A DNA stretch of 64,000 bases from Clostridium sp. (GCA_023666975.1 JAMPAW010000004.1:27345-91344); one strand, 5' to 3'. Shown: positions 51,745-61,698, numbered from the stretch's first letter. Translations and numbers: made by a program. Notes: generated by a model not told the origin, from the sequence alone.

Positions 51745-52203
51745 AGATAAATTTCCTCACACTTTTATTATGGTTTTTGTGTTTCATAATCACGTTTTTA
51801 TTATATGCGGAACAAATGAAAATCGCAACCTACATCACAAAATTATTTATATTTTTAGGAACAGCCATCACACTTTTTCTTTTTTATCTCCAAAGGGGCT
51901 GCACAAGGCAGCCCCTTTGTCTTCCTCGTCCTACGGACAGGAAACTATGAATTCCAGCTGTCAGTCCCACCCCTAGTAGAAACCTTCAACTGTAAAAAGT
52001 ATAGCATAATTCGGGCGCTGTGAACGTTTTTGTCCTAAATGCACTGAAATCAATCCTGAACGCAAAAAATCCCTCGAAATTCCCCTTTCAATCCACCCCC
52101 AATGATTTAAACCGCCGTTAATTAAATTAAAATAATTGAAGATAATTTACTGGCAGATTCGTTATAATAATTAGAACAACAAAAGGAGGCGGGCAGAATA
52201 CAG
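51745..52203. other. Divergent intergenic region
   Basis: It lies between the DUF4143 gene and the sigma operon. It contains a strong 11-bp hairpin (AAAGGGGCTGC, loop ACAAG, complement; 51892-51918) and an AT-rich stretch with TATAAT at about 52161-52166 before the sigma gene. No gene is supported. Confidence 0.45.
51892..51918. repeat. Strong GC-rich hairpin
   Basis: A perfect 11-bp stem with a five-base loop. There is no proper T-run directly after it on either strand, so it may be a decayed terminator or a leader structure of the DUF4143 gene. Confidence 0.5.
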
Positions 52204-52704
52204 TTGAACGTCAATATTACAGCGCTGATTGACCGATACCAGAACTTAATATTTTCCATCTGCTATAAGACCACCGGTGATTATTTTGCAGCAGAAGACC
52301 TGACCCAGGATACCTTTCTGTCCGCCTACCGCAGCCTGGACCATTTTGACGGAAACAACGAAAAAGCATGGCTGTGCCGGATTGCCATAAATAAATGCAA
52401 GGACTATTTAAAATCTGCCAAACGGCGGTCAGAGCCATGGGACTGGGAAGAAATGCAGTTATTCCAAAGCCGGGAGGGCATTCCGGAGCAGATAGCTTAC
52501 GAAACGACGGTACGCAGCACTTTACTGGAACGCTGCCAAAGTCTGAAGCCGCCCTATTCAGCGGTCGCGGTTCTATACTTTTACGAGGAAGAAAGCCCGG
52601 AGGAAATAGCAAATAAGCTCCATCGAAAATTAAAGACGGTTCAGACGCAGATTTACAGAGCAAGGAGCATGTTAAAAGATATCTATCGAAAGGAGGGGCC
52701 TTGA
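52204..52704 (+). CDS. ECF-type sigma factor
   Basis: The 166-residue protein has region 2 (YKTTGDYFAAEDLTQDTFLSA, residues 20-42, then AWLCRIAINKCKDYL) and region 4 (LYFYEEESPEEIANKLHRK, about 122-140). These direct RNA polymerase to a stress regulon. The start is a TTG with AAAGGAGG 14 bases upstream. No ATG is available nearby. The next gene starts one base after its stop and encodes a membrane protein that could hold the sigma factor. Confidence 0.88.
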   Translation: MNVNITALIDRYQNLIFSICYKTTGDYFAAEDLTQDTFLSAYRSLDHFDGNNEKAWLCRIAINKCKDYLKSAKRRSEPWDWEEMQLFQSREGIPEQIAYETTVRSTLLERCQSLKPPYSAVAVLYFYEEESPEEIANKLHRKLKTVQTQIYRARSMLKDIYRKEGP

Positions 52705-52705
52705 T

Positions 52706-53101
52706 ATGAATGATGACTATCTATCAGACGAAGAATTACTGGATTTTATAGATGAAATTGAAAACAATGCCATGCTAAAGGCTCCCATGTACCTGAAAGG
52801 ACAGATTCTTCAACAAATTGAAGGGGAAAAAAAGAAAAATATCCGGCAGCAGCTACTGGTTTATAAAATAAAAATAATAGGAGCCATGGCAGCCGCCATA
52901 ATTCTGCTATTCCTGCTTCCGGTTTCCGTTCAGGGTGAGCCAAATACAGCAAATGCAGAAAATCAAGAGCAGCACAACGACATTTTTGACTGTTGGAATG
53001 CTGCGTCCAGCCAGCTTTTGCAGCAGATGGATACCATATCGGAGCAGCTTCTGCATCCATTGGATACACTGAAAGAACACTTTAGCAGAGAAAACAATTA
53101 G
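52706..53101 (+). CDS. Putative membrane anti-sigma factor
   Basis: The 131-residue protein has a cytosolic N-terminal helical domain of about 50 residues (DDYLSDEELLDFIDEIE). One transmembrane helix at about 51-72 (IIGAMAAAIILLFLLPV) and a short extracytoplasmic tail follow. This layout and the one-base gap to the sigma gene fit an anti-sigma factor. No ZAS zinc motif is visible. Confidence 0.65.
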   Translation: MNDDYLSDEELLDFIDEIENNAMLKAPMYLKGQILQQIEGEKKKNIRQQLLVYKIKIIGAMAAAIILLFLLPVSVQGEPNTANAENQEQHNDIFDCWNAASSQLLQQMDTISEQLLHPLDTLKEHFSRENN

Positions 53102-53154
53102 ATATCAGTTCCAAACGGAGTTTAACGGATTTTTATTATGAAAGGAAAGAGAAA

Positions 53155-53814
53155 ATGAAAAGAAAAAGAAATCGGTTTTTAACCTTTTTATGCTCGCTGA
53201 TTCCGGGGGCCGGAGAAATGTATATGGGATTTATGAAAATGGGACTCTCCCTCTTAATTATGTTCATGGGAACCTTTATGTTGGCGACCTTTGCAGAGCT
53301 TAGCGAATTAATATTTGTCATGATAATTATTTGGATTTATTCCTTCTTCCATGTGCATAATCTTGCCGGGATGCCGGATTCTGCATTCATGGAGCTGGAG
53401 GACCATTATATACCAGCCCCCCATGATGGACCGCATCTGTCCCGAAATATACAGAAGCTGGCTGCCGCCCTACTGATTTTCTTTGGTATCATACTATTAA
53501 TAAAAAGCTTTATATGGATGATGCCGGATTTCCTGTGGGATTATCTTTCACCGATTCTACACTACCTTCCGAAAATGGCAGTTGCCGTTATGTTGATTTT
53601 GATTGGAATCAAACTGATTCAGGGGAAAAAGGAAGCACTGGAGGAAACGAACCCACACACTATAGACCCATCCATAGGGCCTTTACAAGCAAAGCAGACC
53701 GGAAATCAAATACATGATACAGAAAAAGAGCCGGCGGCAGCACAAACGACACCTGTTTCTACCCCGGCTTCCGAGCTGCCGACTCCAGACAGCAACTCGG
53801 AAAGCCCTTTGTGA
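53155..53814 (+). CDS. Polytopic membrane protein (TM2/LiaF-like N-terminus)
   Basis: The 219-residue protein has helices at about residues 8-24, 28-48, 50-68, 100-122 and 134-154, then a hydrophilic tail rich in Pro/Thr/Ser. The beginning RFLTFLCSLIPGAGEMYMG is typical of TM2/DUF-type membrane proteins. It is the third gene of the sigma operon and may sense or respond to envelope stress. Confidence 0.6.
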   Translation: MKRKRNRFLTFLCSLIPGAGEMYMGFMKMGLSLLIMFMGTFMLATFAELSELIFVMIIIWIYSFFHVHNLAGMPDSAFMELEDHYIPAPHDGPHLSRNIQKLAAALLIFFGIILLIKSFIWMMPDFLWDYLSPILHYLPKMAVAVMLILIGIKLIQGKKEALEETNPHTIDPSIGPLQAKQTGNQIHDTEKEPAAAQTTPVSTPASELPTPDSNSESPL

Positions 53815-53893
53815 TGTATTACTAGCCCCTTAATAAGGGTCTTATTGCTACAAGTTTATAAATATGATTACAATTACAATGCGAGGAAAAACC

Positions 53894-54238
53894 ATGGAAG
53901 AACAAGCAATGAAAAATGAAAAAAATCCAATTATAAAAAGAACCCATAAAGTGGGGACGATTACTTTGGGCATTATTTTGGTGTTATTTGGCGGTGTATT
54001 TCTGGCTCGTCTTTTTGTCCCGACATTGACCTATGATATCATCTGGCGCTTATGGCCCTTAGCCATGATATCCTTAGGCATAGAAGTACTAAGCAGTACC
54101 TTTCGTTCCGATAAAGCAAAATATGATGGCTGGGGTATCTTTTTGACCTTTTTAATCACTGTCTTTGCTATGGGAATGGCATGGGTGGAATGGTTCTATT
54201 CCTATTGGCAGACAGCCATTCCCATGCACTGCTGGTAA
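53894..54238 (+). CDS. LiaF-like transmembrane protein
   Basis: The 114-residue protein has the first helix pair GTITLGIILVLFGGVFLARL and RLWPLAMISLGIEVL, typical of the DUF5668 / LiaF transmembrane domain, and a third helix near residues 85-102. The C-terminal LiaF sensor domain is absent. The ATG at 53894 follows GCGAGGAA. It closes the sigma operon. Confidence 0.65.
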   Translation: MEEQAMKNEKNPIIKRTHKVGTITLGIILVLFGGVFLARLFVPTLTYDIIWRLWPLAMISLGIEVLSSTFRSDKAKYDGWGIFLTFLITVFAMGMAWVEWFYSYWQTAIPMHCW

Positions 54239-54321
54239 TATGCTGCTGCAAAAATCCACCCTGCCGCATTACAACAAATCCCCCGCTTGTTTGACAAAGG
54301 GCAATGGAATGATGTAGGGCA

Positions 54322-54387
54322 GGTAAACTCAAGGTAAACAAAACGCCTCCTTTTCTTTACGAAGCAGGTACGCCAAGCATATATAAT
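54322..54387 (+). promoter_or_regulatory. Activated promoter of the ABC operon (response-regulator type)
   Basis: Two direct repeats GGTAAAC at 54322 and 54333 (11-base period) are followed 23 bases later by TTTACG (54356-54361), 20 bases and TATAAT (54382-54387). The same layout with identical spacings is at 61699-61764. Tandem 11-base direct repeats upstream of a weak, over-spaced promoter are typical of OmpR-family activators. Confidence 0.7.
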
Positions 54388-54441
54388 AAGTGCGAAGTTT
54401 AGAAGTCTCTTTTTATTATTTGCAATATGGGAGGTCAATAT

Positions 54442-55146
54442 ATGCCGGAGTTTATCGCTTTCGAAAAGGTCGAAAAAACATATAAAGTAGGAGAGGTGGA
54501 AATTCATGCATTGAAGGATGCCAGTTTCTCTATAAAACAAGGAGAAATCTGCGTGATTGTCGGTGCGTCGGGTGCAGGAAAAACAACGATACTGAACATC
54601 CTCGGTGGAATGGATACCATGTCCGGGGGTGCGGTTTGGCTGGATGGTCAGGATATTTCCGCCTATAAGGAAAAACAGCTTACCGCCTATCGTCGTTACG
54701 AGATTGGCTTTGTTTTTCAGTTTTACAACCTGATTCCCAATCTGACTGCATTAGAAAATGTAGAACTTGCTGTACAAATCTGCAAGGAACATGCCGACCC
54801 GGCAGAAGTGATTGCGGAGGTCGGTCTGGCAGACAGAAAGGACAATTTTCCCGCACAGCTATCCGGCGGCGAACAACAGCGCGTGGCGATTGCCCGTGCG
54901 CTTGCAAAAAAACCGAAGCTGCTCCTATGCGACGAACCTACTGGGGCATTGGATTACAATACTGGAAAAGCAGTCCTTAAACTGTTGCAGGACACTTGTC
55001 GTAAAACGGGCATGACCATAGTCATCGTCACCCACAACTCCGCGCTCTGCGATATGGCAGATCGTGTGATTCGTGTCAAAAGCGGAGCGATTGAGTCGAC
55101 TTTAACCAATCCCGCACCTATGCCGATTGAGCAGATTGAGTGGTGA
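54442..55146 (+). CDS. ABC transporter ATP-binding protein (MacB/LolD-type)
   Basis: The 234-residue protein has Walker [11 protein letters not shown] (residues 41-50), Q-loop [15 protein letters not shown], signature [16 protein letters not shown], Walker [13 protein letters not shown] and the H-loop VTHN. It pairs with the FtsX-like permease encoded six bases downstream to form a mechano-transmission type exporter. These are often involved in resistance to cell-wall active peptides. The ATG at 54442 has GGGAGG upstream. Confidence 0.92.
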   Translation: MPEFIAFEKVEKTYKVGEVEIHALKDASFSIKQGEICVIVGASGAGKTTILNILGGMDTMSGGAVWLDGQDISAYKEKQLTAYRRYEIGFVFQFYNLIPNLTALENVELAVQICKEHADPAEVIAEVGLADRKDNFPAQLSGGEQQRVAIARALAKKPKLLLCDEPTGALDYNTGKAVLKLLQDTCRKTGMTIVIVTHNSALCDMADRVIRVKSGAIESTLTNPAPMPIEQIEW

Positions 55147-55151
55147 GCAGG

Positions 55152-57812
55152 ATGGATACATTTTTCAAATCTACAGTTCGGGAAATTAAAAACAGCTTTA
55201 CCCGTTATCTGGCGATTCTCGTGATTATCGCCCTGGGCGTCGGTTTCTTTGCGGGACTTCGTGCCTGTCGTCCAGCATTGACCGAAACCGCAGGAACGTA
55301 TTTTGAAACACAGAATTTTTATGATTTCCGTTTTCTGTCCTCTGTCGGATTTGCCAAAGACAGTGCCACAGCGTTTTTTGAGGATGAACACATCTCCCAG
55401 GCAGAAGGAGCATTGAATGAAGATGTTCTCATTCTGATAAACGGAAACGACACACCGGTGCGTGTTCATTCCATTACAGACAGTATCAACATTCCGCGCC
55501 TTGTATCGGGCAGAATGCCCGAAAAGGAAAATGAGTGTGTTGTGGATGCGGATTACTTTGATGAAGATATCATTGGAAAATTCCTTTCTTTTTCAGACGA
55601 AAACAGCGAGGAAGCGGTATCCTCTTTCAATACATCCTCTTTTTTGGTTGTTGGCAGGGTCACCACACCGTTGTATATCAGCGCTGACCGTGGAATGACT
55701 TCCCTTGGCGACGGAAAAATCGCGACATTTGTTTTTGTAACCGAAGCCTGCTTTACGGCAGACTATTACACAGAACTTTACGTTTCCCTTTCTGATTGTG
55801 GAGCGGCATATAGCAATCAATATAAAGACGAGATTGCAGACAAGAAAGATGCCGTCACTACAATTGCGGAAACGGCGGCGAAGATTCGATACACTCAAAT
55901 CGTCTCTGACGCTCAGAGCGAAGTGGATGAAGCCAAAGCAGAACTTGACAACGCTGCTGCGGAGCTGACTGCACAAAAGAACAATGCCATCGAAGAAGCG
56001 GCAAAGCAACTAACCGCTATGGGACAGCCCGCCACGCCGGAAAATCCGTATTATACACAGATGTTTTCTGAAATTGACGCTGCTTTTGCCGAGGCGGAAA
56101 ATGAACTTGCAGAGCATTATAGCGAGCTTGCAGAGGTGCAGGCAGAAGTAGACGCCATAGAACCAACCTCCGTCTATACACTGACACGGACGGATAATGC
56201 GGGATATGCCGCCTTTGAGCAGGACTCCACCATCATCGAAAACATTTCCGTCGTATTTCCGGCATTTTTCTTCCTTGTCTCCGCTTTGGTCTGCGTAACT
56301 ACCATGACAAGGATGATTGAGGAGCAACGGACGCAGATTGGCGTACTCAAAGCCATAGGCTACGGCAAAGGAAAAATCTGCAGCAAATATCTTTTCTATG
56401 CCGCTTCTGCAGGGCTAATCGGCAGCGTTTTGGGCTTTTTTGTCGGTACAGCATTCATACCGATGATATTTTGGAATGCCTATACAACCGTCTACAATTT
56501 TGCAGACACTCTGCTTTACTCCTTCTCACCAATCATGTATGTTCTATCCCTGGCAATTGCTATGCTTTGTACTGCAGGGGTTACAGTTCTTTGCTGCCGC
56601 AATGTGCTACGGGATGTTCCGGCTTCCATCCTGCGCCCGAAAACGCCAAAAAGCGGCAAGCGGATTTTTGTTGAGCATTTTAAGCTGTGGCGGAAGATCA
56701 GCTTTCTACACAAGGTATCACTACGCAATGTCATTCGCTATAAACAACGATTTTTCCTAATGATCCTCGGTATCAGCGGCTGTACGGCTTTGCTTTTGAC
56801 CGGCTTTGGCATCCGGGACTCCATTCAGAATGTTACGGATTATCAGTACGGAGAGATTAACCTCTATGACGCGGAGATTACTTTTTCCGATTCACTTAAT
56901 CAAACACAACAGGAGGAATTTATACATCGGCATAACGATATAGAATCCGCATTATTTCTATCAGTATACAATGCGGATATTACGGCGAACAGCGGGACCA
57001 GGAGCGTGAATATTACGGCGATATCTGACAGCAGCCTTGCAGGGTATATGGATTTGCACAATCAAGATACATCTGTGACCTATCCGGGGAATGGTGAGAT
57101 TATTCTATGCCGCGGCATTGCGGATACGCTTGGCGTAGAAAGCGGCGAAATGGTAACGCTGACTGACGCTTCTCTTCGTCAAGTTACGGTCAAAATAACA
57201 GGCATATTTGATAATTACATCGGCAATTATCTGTTTGTTTCCAAGGATACAATGGCAGACCTCTGCGGAGAAGCACTGGAGAATGCCGCCTATGTTAAGT
57301 TTACTGCTGATGCAGATATTGACCTTGCTAAACTGCAAGGTGATGCCGATGTGAGCTATGTGTCGCTGAATAAGGATATGCAAGAAACAATTGAAACCTC
57401 TTTTTCCAGCTTGAATCTTGTGGTTATACTGATTATCTTTTGTGCAGGAATTTTGGCGTTTATTGTGCTATTCAATCTAATCAATATCAATATTGGAGAA
57501 CGGATACGGGAAATTGCCACGATTAAAGTGCTTGGCTTCTTTAACAATGAATCTTCCGCTTATGTATTCCGCGAGGTCAATCTGCTGACCTCCGCTGGTA
57601 CGCTGTTGGGACTGTTGCTCGGCCGTTTTCTTCATGCCTTTGTGATGGCACAGATTAAGCCGGACGGAATCTGCTTTGACAGCCGGATTATGTGGTACAG
57701 TTATCTGTTCAGTATTGCAATTACGATTGCTTTTGCCTTACTTGTACAAGTTGTAATGCGGATAAAACTGAAAAAGATTCGCATGGCAGAATCACTAAAA
57801 TCGGTGGAATAA
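55152..57812 (+). CDS. FtsX-like ABC transporter permease
   Basis: The 886-residue protein has an N-terminal transmembrane helix (about residues 20-42). A large extracytoplasmic domain follows, with an Ala/Glu-rich coiled coil (about 245-340). FtsX blocks lie near 370-480 (IEEQRTQIGVLKAIGYGKGK) and 760-880 (GERIREIATIKVLGFF). Two FtsX repeats and an outer coiled coil resemble peptide-sensing or -exporting permeases. The ATG at 55152 is preferred to a GTG at 55140. Confidence 0.88.
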   Translation: MDTFFKSTVREIKNSFTRYLAILVIIALGVGFFAGLRACRPALTETAGTYFETQNFYDFRFLSSVGFAKDSATAFFEDEHISQAEGALNEDVLILINGNDTPVRVHSITDSINIPRLVSGRMPEKENECVVDADYFDEDIIGKFLSFSDENSEEAVSSFNTSSFLVVGRVTTPLYISADRGMTSLGDGKIATFVFVTEACFTADYYTELYVSLSDCGAAYSNQYKDEIADKKDAVTTIAETAAKIRYTQIVSDAQSEVDEAKAELDNAAAELTAQKNNAIEEAAKQLTAMGQPATPENPYYTQMFSEIDAAFAEAENELAEHYSELAEVQAEVDAIEPTSVYTLTRTDNAGYAAFEQDSTIIENISVVFPAFFFLVSALVCVTTMTRMIEEQRTQIGVLKAIGYGKGKICSKYLFYAASAGLIGSVLGFFVGTAFIPMIFWNAYTTVYNFADTLLYSFSPIMYVLSLAIAMLCTAGVTVLCCRNVLRDVPASILRPKTPKSGKRIFVEHFKLWRKISFLHKVSLRNVIRYKQRFFLMILGISGCTALLLTGFGIRDSIQNVTDYQYGEINLYDAEITFSDSLNQTQQEEFIHRHNDIESALFLSVYNADITANSGTRSVNITAISDSSLAGYMDLHNQDTSVTYPGNGEIILCRGIADTLGVESGEMVTLTDASLRQVTVKITGIFDNYIGNYLFVSKDTMADLCGEALENAAYVKFTADADIDLAKLQGDADVSYVSLNKDMQETIETSFSSLNLVVILIIFCAGILAFIVLFNLININIGERIREIATIKVLGFFNNESSAYVFREVNLLTSAGTLLGLLLGRFLHAFVMAQIKPDGICFDSRIMWYSYLFSIAITIAFALLVQVVMRIKLKKIRMAESLKSVE

Positions 57813-57882
57813 AGGCGAAAGTTTCAGTTTATCATACGAAAGACAAAAAGATGTGATAAAATAGAAAAAAGGAGATGAGAAA

Positions 57883-58557
57883 ATGGCAACGATACTGGTT
57901 GTGGAGGATGAGCGCAATATGCGACTGCTGACCGCTGCAAGGCTGGGCGATTTATATACCGTTATCACTGCCTGTGACGGCATGGAGGCAATGGAAACGA
58001 TTCATAAAGGCGGTGTAGACATGATTGTGGCGGATATTATGATGCCACGCATGGACGGCTATGAGCTTTTGAAAACGGTTCGCGACGAGGGCTATACAAC
58101 ACCTTTTTTACTGCTGACGGCAAAGGAGTCGCTGGACGATAAGCAGCATGGCTTTTCTCTCGGCACAGACGACTATATGACAAAGCCATTTAGCAGCGAC
58201 GAGCTTTTGTGGAGAGTGTCTGCACTTTTGCGCCGCTCGAATATCGCACAGAGTAAGAAAATCGAAATCGGCGGCGTAACGGTGGATTCTGAAAAGTATG
58301 CAATCTATACCTGTAACGAATACATTGAGTTCCCGAAAAAGGAATTTGACCTGCTTTTCAAGCTGCTTTCTTACCCCGACCGTATTTTTTCAAAGGAACA
58401 GCTCCTCGACAGCATTTGGGGGATGAATGCAGAAAGCGGCGAGGAAACGGTGAAAACCCATGTCAGCAGAATCCGCAATAAGCTGAAAGACATCACCGAG
58501 TTTGGCATCATTACCATCAAAGGACTCGGCTATAAAGCGGACATACGGAAGGAGTGA
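57883..58557 (+). CDS. OmpR-family response regulator
   Basis: The 224-residue protein has a receiver domain with ILVVEDE, phospho-acceptor Asp51 (VADIMMPRMDG), the Thr and Lys of LLLTAKES and DDYMTKPF, and a winged-helix DNA-binding domain (about 125-222, VKTHVSRIRNKLKD, GLGYKA). It is encoded directly after the ABC transporter and overlaps the sensor gene. It probably activates the promoters at 54322-54387 and 61699-61764. Confidence 0.93.
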   Translation: MATILVVEDERNMRLLTAARLGDLYTVITACDGMEAMETIHKGGVDMIVADIMMPRMDGYELLKTVRDEGYTTPFLLLTAKESLDDKQHGFSLGTDDYMTKPFSSDELLWRVSALLRRSNIAQSKKIEIGGVTVDSEKYAIYTCNEYIEFPKKEFDLLFKLLSYPDRIFSKEQLLDSIWGMNAESGEETVKTHVSRIRNKLKDITEFGIITIKGLGYKADIRKE

Positions 58558-58562
58558 CGAGT

Positions 58563-59609
58563 TTGAACAGGTGGAAAATCTCTAAAATCACCCGGAAGCT
58601 TTTACCACAAATGCTGATTCAAATCTTTATCATTCTGATTACCGCCGTAGCATCTTATATGTTTATGACATGGTTTGTAAAAGACTTTTTCCATGTATCA
58701 GACACCTACGAGGCCGCCGGTTACGAAACACTGGGCACTCTTGTGATTTTTATTCTCATTATCGTACCGATGAACACCATTATATACCACCGGAGACTTC
58801 GGGAAATCAATACGCTTTCGGAAGGAATCAGCAGTGTAGCAGGCGGCAATTACGACACCCGCATAGAAAGCAAAAAAGGTGATCAGATGACACCGGTTTA
58901 TGAAGATTTTAACAAAATGTGTGCCGAGCTTTCCAGCGTGCAGGTTCTGCGGAATGATTTCATTAACAGCTATTCTCACGAGTTCAAGACACCGATTGCC
59001 TCAATCAATGGTTTTGCTTCGCTGCTTCTTGAAAAGGAACTTCCTGACGAACAACGCCGGGAATACCTGCAAATTATTGTGGAAGAATCTTCAAGACTTT
59101 CCAATCTGACAAACAATACAATCCTGCTTTCCAAGCTGTCTTCTCAGCAGATTGTGACAGATACTCAGTCGTATGATATCAGCGAGCAGATTAGACAATG
59201 TGCCATTATTCTCTCTAAATCGTGGCTGGATAAAAAAATCGAATTCAGCGGGGAATTTCCTCCCGCTATGTTTGTTGGCAACAAGGATCTGATGCAGCAC
59301 CTTTGGCTGAATCTTCTCGGCAATGCCGTGAAATTTACACCGATAGGCGGAGAAATATCGGCAGAAGTTGCCTTGCAGGGCAACAATATTATTGTACAGA
59401 TTTCAGACACCGGCGAGGGCATGAGCGAAGAAACGCTTACTCATTTGTTTGACCCCTACTATCAGGGCGATGTTTCGCATGCAGGACAGGGCTTGGGACT
59501 TGGTTTATCCATTGCAAAACGGATTGTCGAGCTGTGCAGCGGCAGTATCACGGCACAAAGCGAGCTTGGAACAGGAAGCCGATTTACGGTTACGCTACCC
59601 ATAAAATAA
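58563..59609 (+). CDS. Membrane sensor histidine kinase
   Basis: The 348-residue protein has two membrane helices (about residues 15-36 and 56-76) with a very short outside loop, and a HAMP linker. Kinase boxes are H (INSYSHEFKTPIASI), N (LLGNAVKFTP), G1 (DTGEGMS) and G2 (GLGLGLSIAKRIVE). The small extracellular part suggests an intramembrane-sensing kinase that takes its signal through the ABC transporter. The TTG at 58563 has AAGGAG eight bases upstream. A GTG at 58554 has no spacing. Confidence 0.9.
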   Translation: MNRWKISKITRKLLPQMLIQIFIILITAVASYMFMTWFVKDFFHVSDTYEAAGYETLGTLVIFILIIVPMNTIIYHRRLREINTLSEGISSVAGGNYDTRIESKKGDQMTPVYEDFNKMCAELSSVQVLRNDFINSYSHEFKTPIASINGFASLLLEKELPDEQRREYLQIIVEESSRLSNLTNNTILLSKLSSQQIVTDTQSYDISEQIRQCAIILSKSWLDKKIEFSGEFPPAMFVGNKDLMQHLWLNLLGNAVKFTPIGGEISAEVALQGNNIIVQISDTGEGMSEETLTHLFDPYYQGDVSHAGQGLGLGLSIAKRIVELCSGSITAQSELGTGSRFTVTLPIK

Positions 59610-59610
59610 A

Positions 59611-59639
59611 GAAACGACAGAGATTTTCTCTGTCGTTTC
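59611..59639 (+). terminator. Terminator of the two-component operon
   Basis: GAAACGACAGAG, loop ATTTT, exact complement. It begins two bases after the sensor kinase stop. Confidence 0.8.
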
Positions 59640-59684
59640 TCAGTTAGAACCGAGTTTCAAAAGAGTTAATTCAGGAAAATACCG

Positions 59685-60218
59685 TCATTTCTTAACTGTC
59701 ATACCATTAGCCAAATTACTTATTCCATCTACCGCAAGACCAAGTCCCAATATGAAAATCTGAGAAACGGCGGCACCAAAAGGATTAGCTACCATAAGAA
59801 TTCCGATAACAGCCGTAGCAAGTCCAATCACTAATGAAACTACCCATTTGCCGCTCTGCTTTCTGTTTAAGATGGCTTGGATAACATTTACTGCACTGTT
59901 GACAATGATAAGTACCCCCATCACAAAAGGCAGAATTGAAACTATGGTTTTCATTTTTGCTATCAGAATAATGCCGACTACTACCATGACAACAGATTTC
60001 ATGATGGCAATAATACTACCCTTACCAATGCCCTTTTCTTCGCTTTTCTTTTGCCTGACAAAGAGAACAATCAAACTGATAACGCCAACAATGATAAGTC
60101 CACAGCCGATTATCATGCAAGCAACATCCATAGCCGCTCCCGGCCACACCATTAAAATAATACCAAGAACCATCATGAGCAGTGAAGAAATAACTTCGTT
60201 TTGAAGAATTTTTTTCAT
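59685..60218 (-). CDS. DUF308 (HdeD-like) membrane protein
   Basis: The 177-residue protein has six hydrophobic segments in three repeated hairpins (LLMMVLGIILMVWPGAA, SLIVLFV, VVMVVVGIILIAK, FVMGVLIIVNSAVN, LVIGLATAVIGILMV, FILGLGLAVDGI). This is the DUF308 arrangement of acid-resistance HdeD-like proteins. It is divergent from the AraC gene, so the two may be linked in regulation. Confidence 0.85.
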   Translation of the reverse strand: MKKILQNEVISSLLMMVLGIILMVWPGAAMDVACMIIGCGLIIVGVISLIVLFVRQKKSEEKGIGKGSIIAIMKSVVMVVVGIILIAKMKTIVSILPFVMGVLIIVNSAVNVIQAILNRKQSGKWVVSLVIGLATAVIGILMVANPFGAAVSQIFILGLGLAVDGISNLANGMTVKK

Positions 60219-60288
60219 CTTATAAACTCCTTCCTTTGCATTTAAGCATTTATAAATCCAATTTTTATATTATTATATACCATATCGC

Positions 60289-60317
60289 TTGCAAGTTTTT
60301 TCAAAATCGGATATAGT
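60289..60317 (+). promoter_or_regulatory. Sigma-A promoter of the AraC gene
   Basis: TTGCAA, 17 bases, TATAGT, 30 bases before the ATG at 60347. Confidence 0.7.
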
Positions 60318-60346
60318 ATTATAAATTTGGATATTCAGGAGGTTTT

Positions 60347-61540
60347 ATGCTTAACTTAACTTCATTTTGCCGATACTTCTATTCTACATATTTTTTACCG
60401 ATTTCGTGTCTGCATGAATACACCACGACTTTCTCTATAGGATTGCCAAGCGATATATGCGCCTCCTCTCAAATAATCAGTAAACTGTATGCTTCAAAAT
60501 GTTATCCGGCAGTTTATACGGCAGCCGATACCGGATTTTACGGTCTTATAAAACTACATGAAAATGAGGAAGGTATTCTAATAGGTCCTGTATATAGCAC
60601 ACCTATAAAAAGAGAAACGGTTCGCAATTTCATGCTGTTACACCGGATAAGCCCTGATAAATTAGAGGAACTGGAACAACAGCTAACGGTAATGCCGTGT
60701 TACAGTTACAATCAGTTTCTTAACCTTTTAGCTTTTTTGCATTTTATCTTAAACCAAGAGGAAGTTTCCGTAACAGACCATTTTGCCGTATCTGAAATAG
60801 CTTTTAAGGATGAAATCATCTCACAATATGTTAGACAGGCTACGCTTGCTCATGACGAGCAACGTCAGAGAGAAACCTACTTTTTTGAGCAGAGAATGCT
60901 TGACTATGTAAAACGTGGAAATGAGGACGAACTGCGAAAATTCCTTTTAGATTCCATTCAAAAGCTGGAACTTCCCGAAGGAAAGTTATCTGATGACATA
61001 CTTAGGCAGGCAAAGGATGTCTTTATCCGAGCCGTAACAATAGTCGGAAAAGACGGCGCCATTCCGGGAGGCATGGATATTGAACAGGTATATTATCTTA
61101 TAGACGCCTACATTCAAGAATGTGAATATCTGACATCTGTTGATTCCATTAAAAACTTACAGTTTAATATGTTAATTGATTTCACGAGGCGTGTGGCGCA
61201 GGCACAAATGCCGAATGATATTTCTCCTGAAATCAATAAATGCATTCGATATATTTCAAGTCATATCTGCGAGACAATCGGTGTAGATGATGTTGCCGCC
61301 GCTATTGATAAAAGCCGGGCATATACTACATCAAAATTTCGGAAAGAAACTGGGTTCAGTATTACGGAATATATCACCCGATTCCGCATGAGAGAGGCTA
61401 AAGCGCTGCTCAAATATTCTGATATGAATATCGTCCAAATCAGTACCTATCTCAATTATGCAAATCAGGGATATTTTCAAACTGTATTCAAAAAATATTA
61501 TGGTGTGACGCCGAATAAATTTCGGCAGAATAGAAAGTAA
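60347..61540 (+). CDS. AraC-family transcriptional regulator
   Basis: The 397-residue protein has a C-terminal AraC DNA-binding domain at about residues 295-395 (VDDVAAAIDKSRAYTTSKFR, ITEYITRFRMREAKALL, NYANQGYFQTVFKKYYGVTP). The 290-residue N-terminal part has no clear family and may bind a ligand. AGGAGG precedes the ATG. It is divergent from the DUF308 gene and followed by a good terminator. Confidence 0.88.
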   Translation: MLNLTSFCRYFYSTYFLPISCLHEYTTTFSIGLPSDICASSQIISKLYASKCYPAVYTAADTGFYGLIKLHENEEGILIGPVYSTPIKRETVRNFMLLHRISPDKLEELEQQLTVMPCYSYNQFLNLLAFLHFILNQEEVSVTDHFAVSEIAFKDEIISQYVRQATLAHDEQRQRETYFFEQRMLDYVKRGNEDELRKFLLDSIQKLELPEGKLSDDILRQAKDVFIRAVTIVGKDGAIPGGMDIEQVYYLIDAYIQECEYLTSVDSIKNLQFNMLIDFTRRVAQAQMPNDISPEINKCIRYISSHICETIGVDDVAAAIDKSRAYTTSKFRKETGFSITEYITRFRMREAKALLKYSDMNIVQISTYLNYANQGYFQTVFKKYYGVTPNKFRQNRK

Positions 61541-61591
61541 AGTGTTGAAATTAAAGGTCAAAGGATTTTAGCATTGAAGTAGAATATAGAG

Positions 61592-61634
61592 CCGATGATT
61601 TTGTGAAATAACACTCACGAATCATCGGTTTTTG
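61592..61634 (+). terminator. Terminator of the AraC gene
   Basis: CCGATGATT with inner GTGA pairs to TCAC and AATCATCGG, followed by TTTTTG. Confidence 0.8.
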
Positions 61635-61698
61635 TTTGGCAATAAAGACTGCTGGGAGTACATCTCACCCCATCTGCTTGTTATTTGCCTTATGCTGC

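Noticed and set aside
51892..51918. Riboswitch before the DUF4143 gene
   Set aside because: It is a single simple hairpin without the extra conserved elements of any riboswitch class I know.
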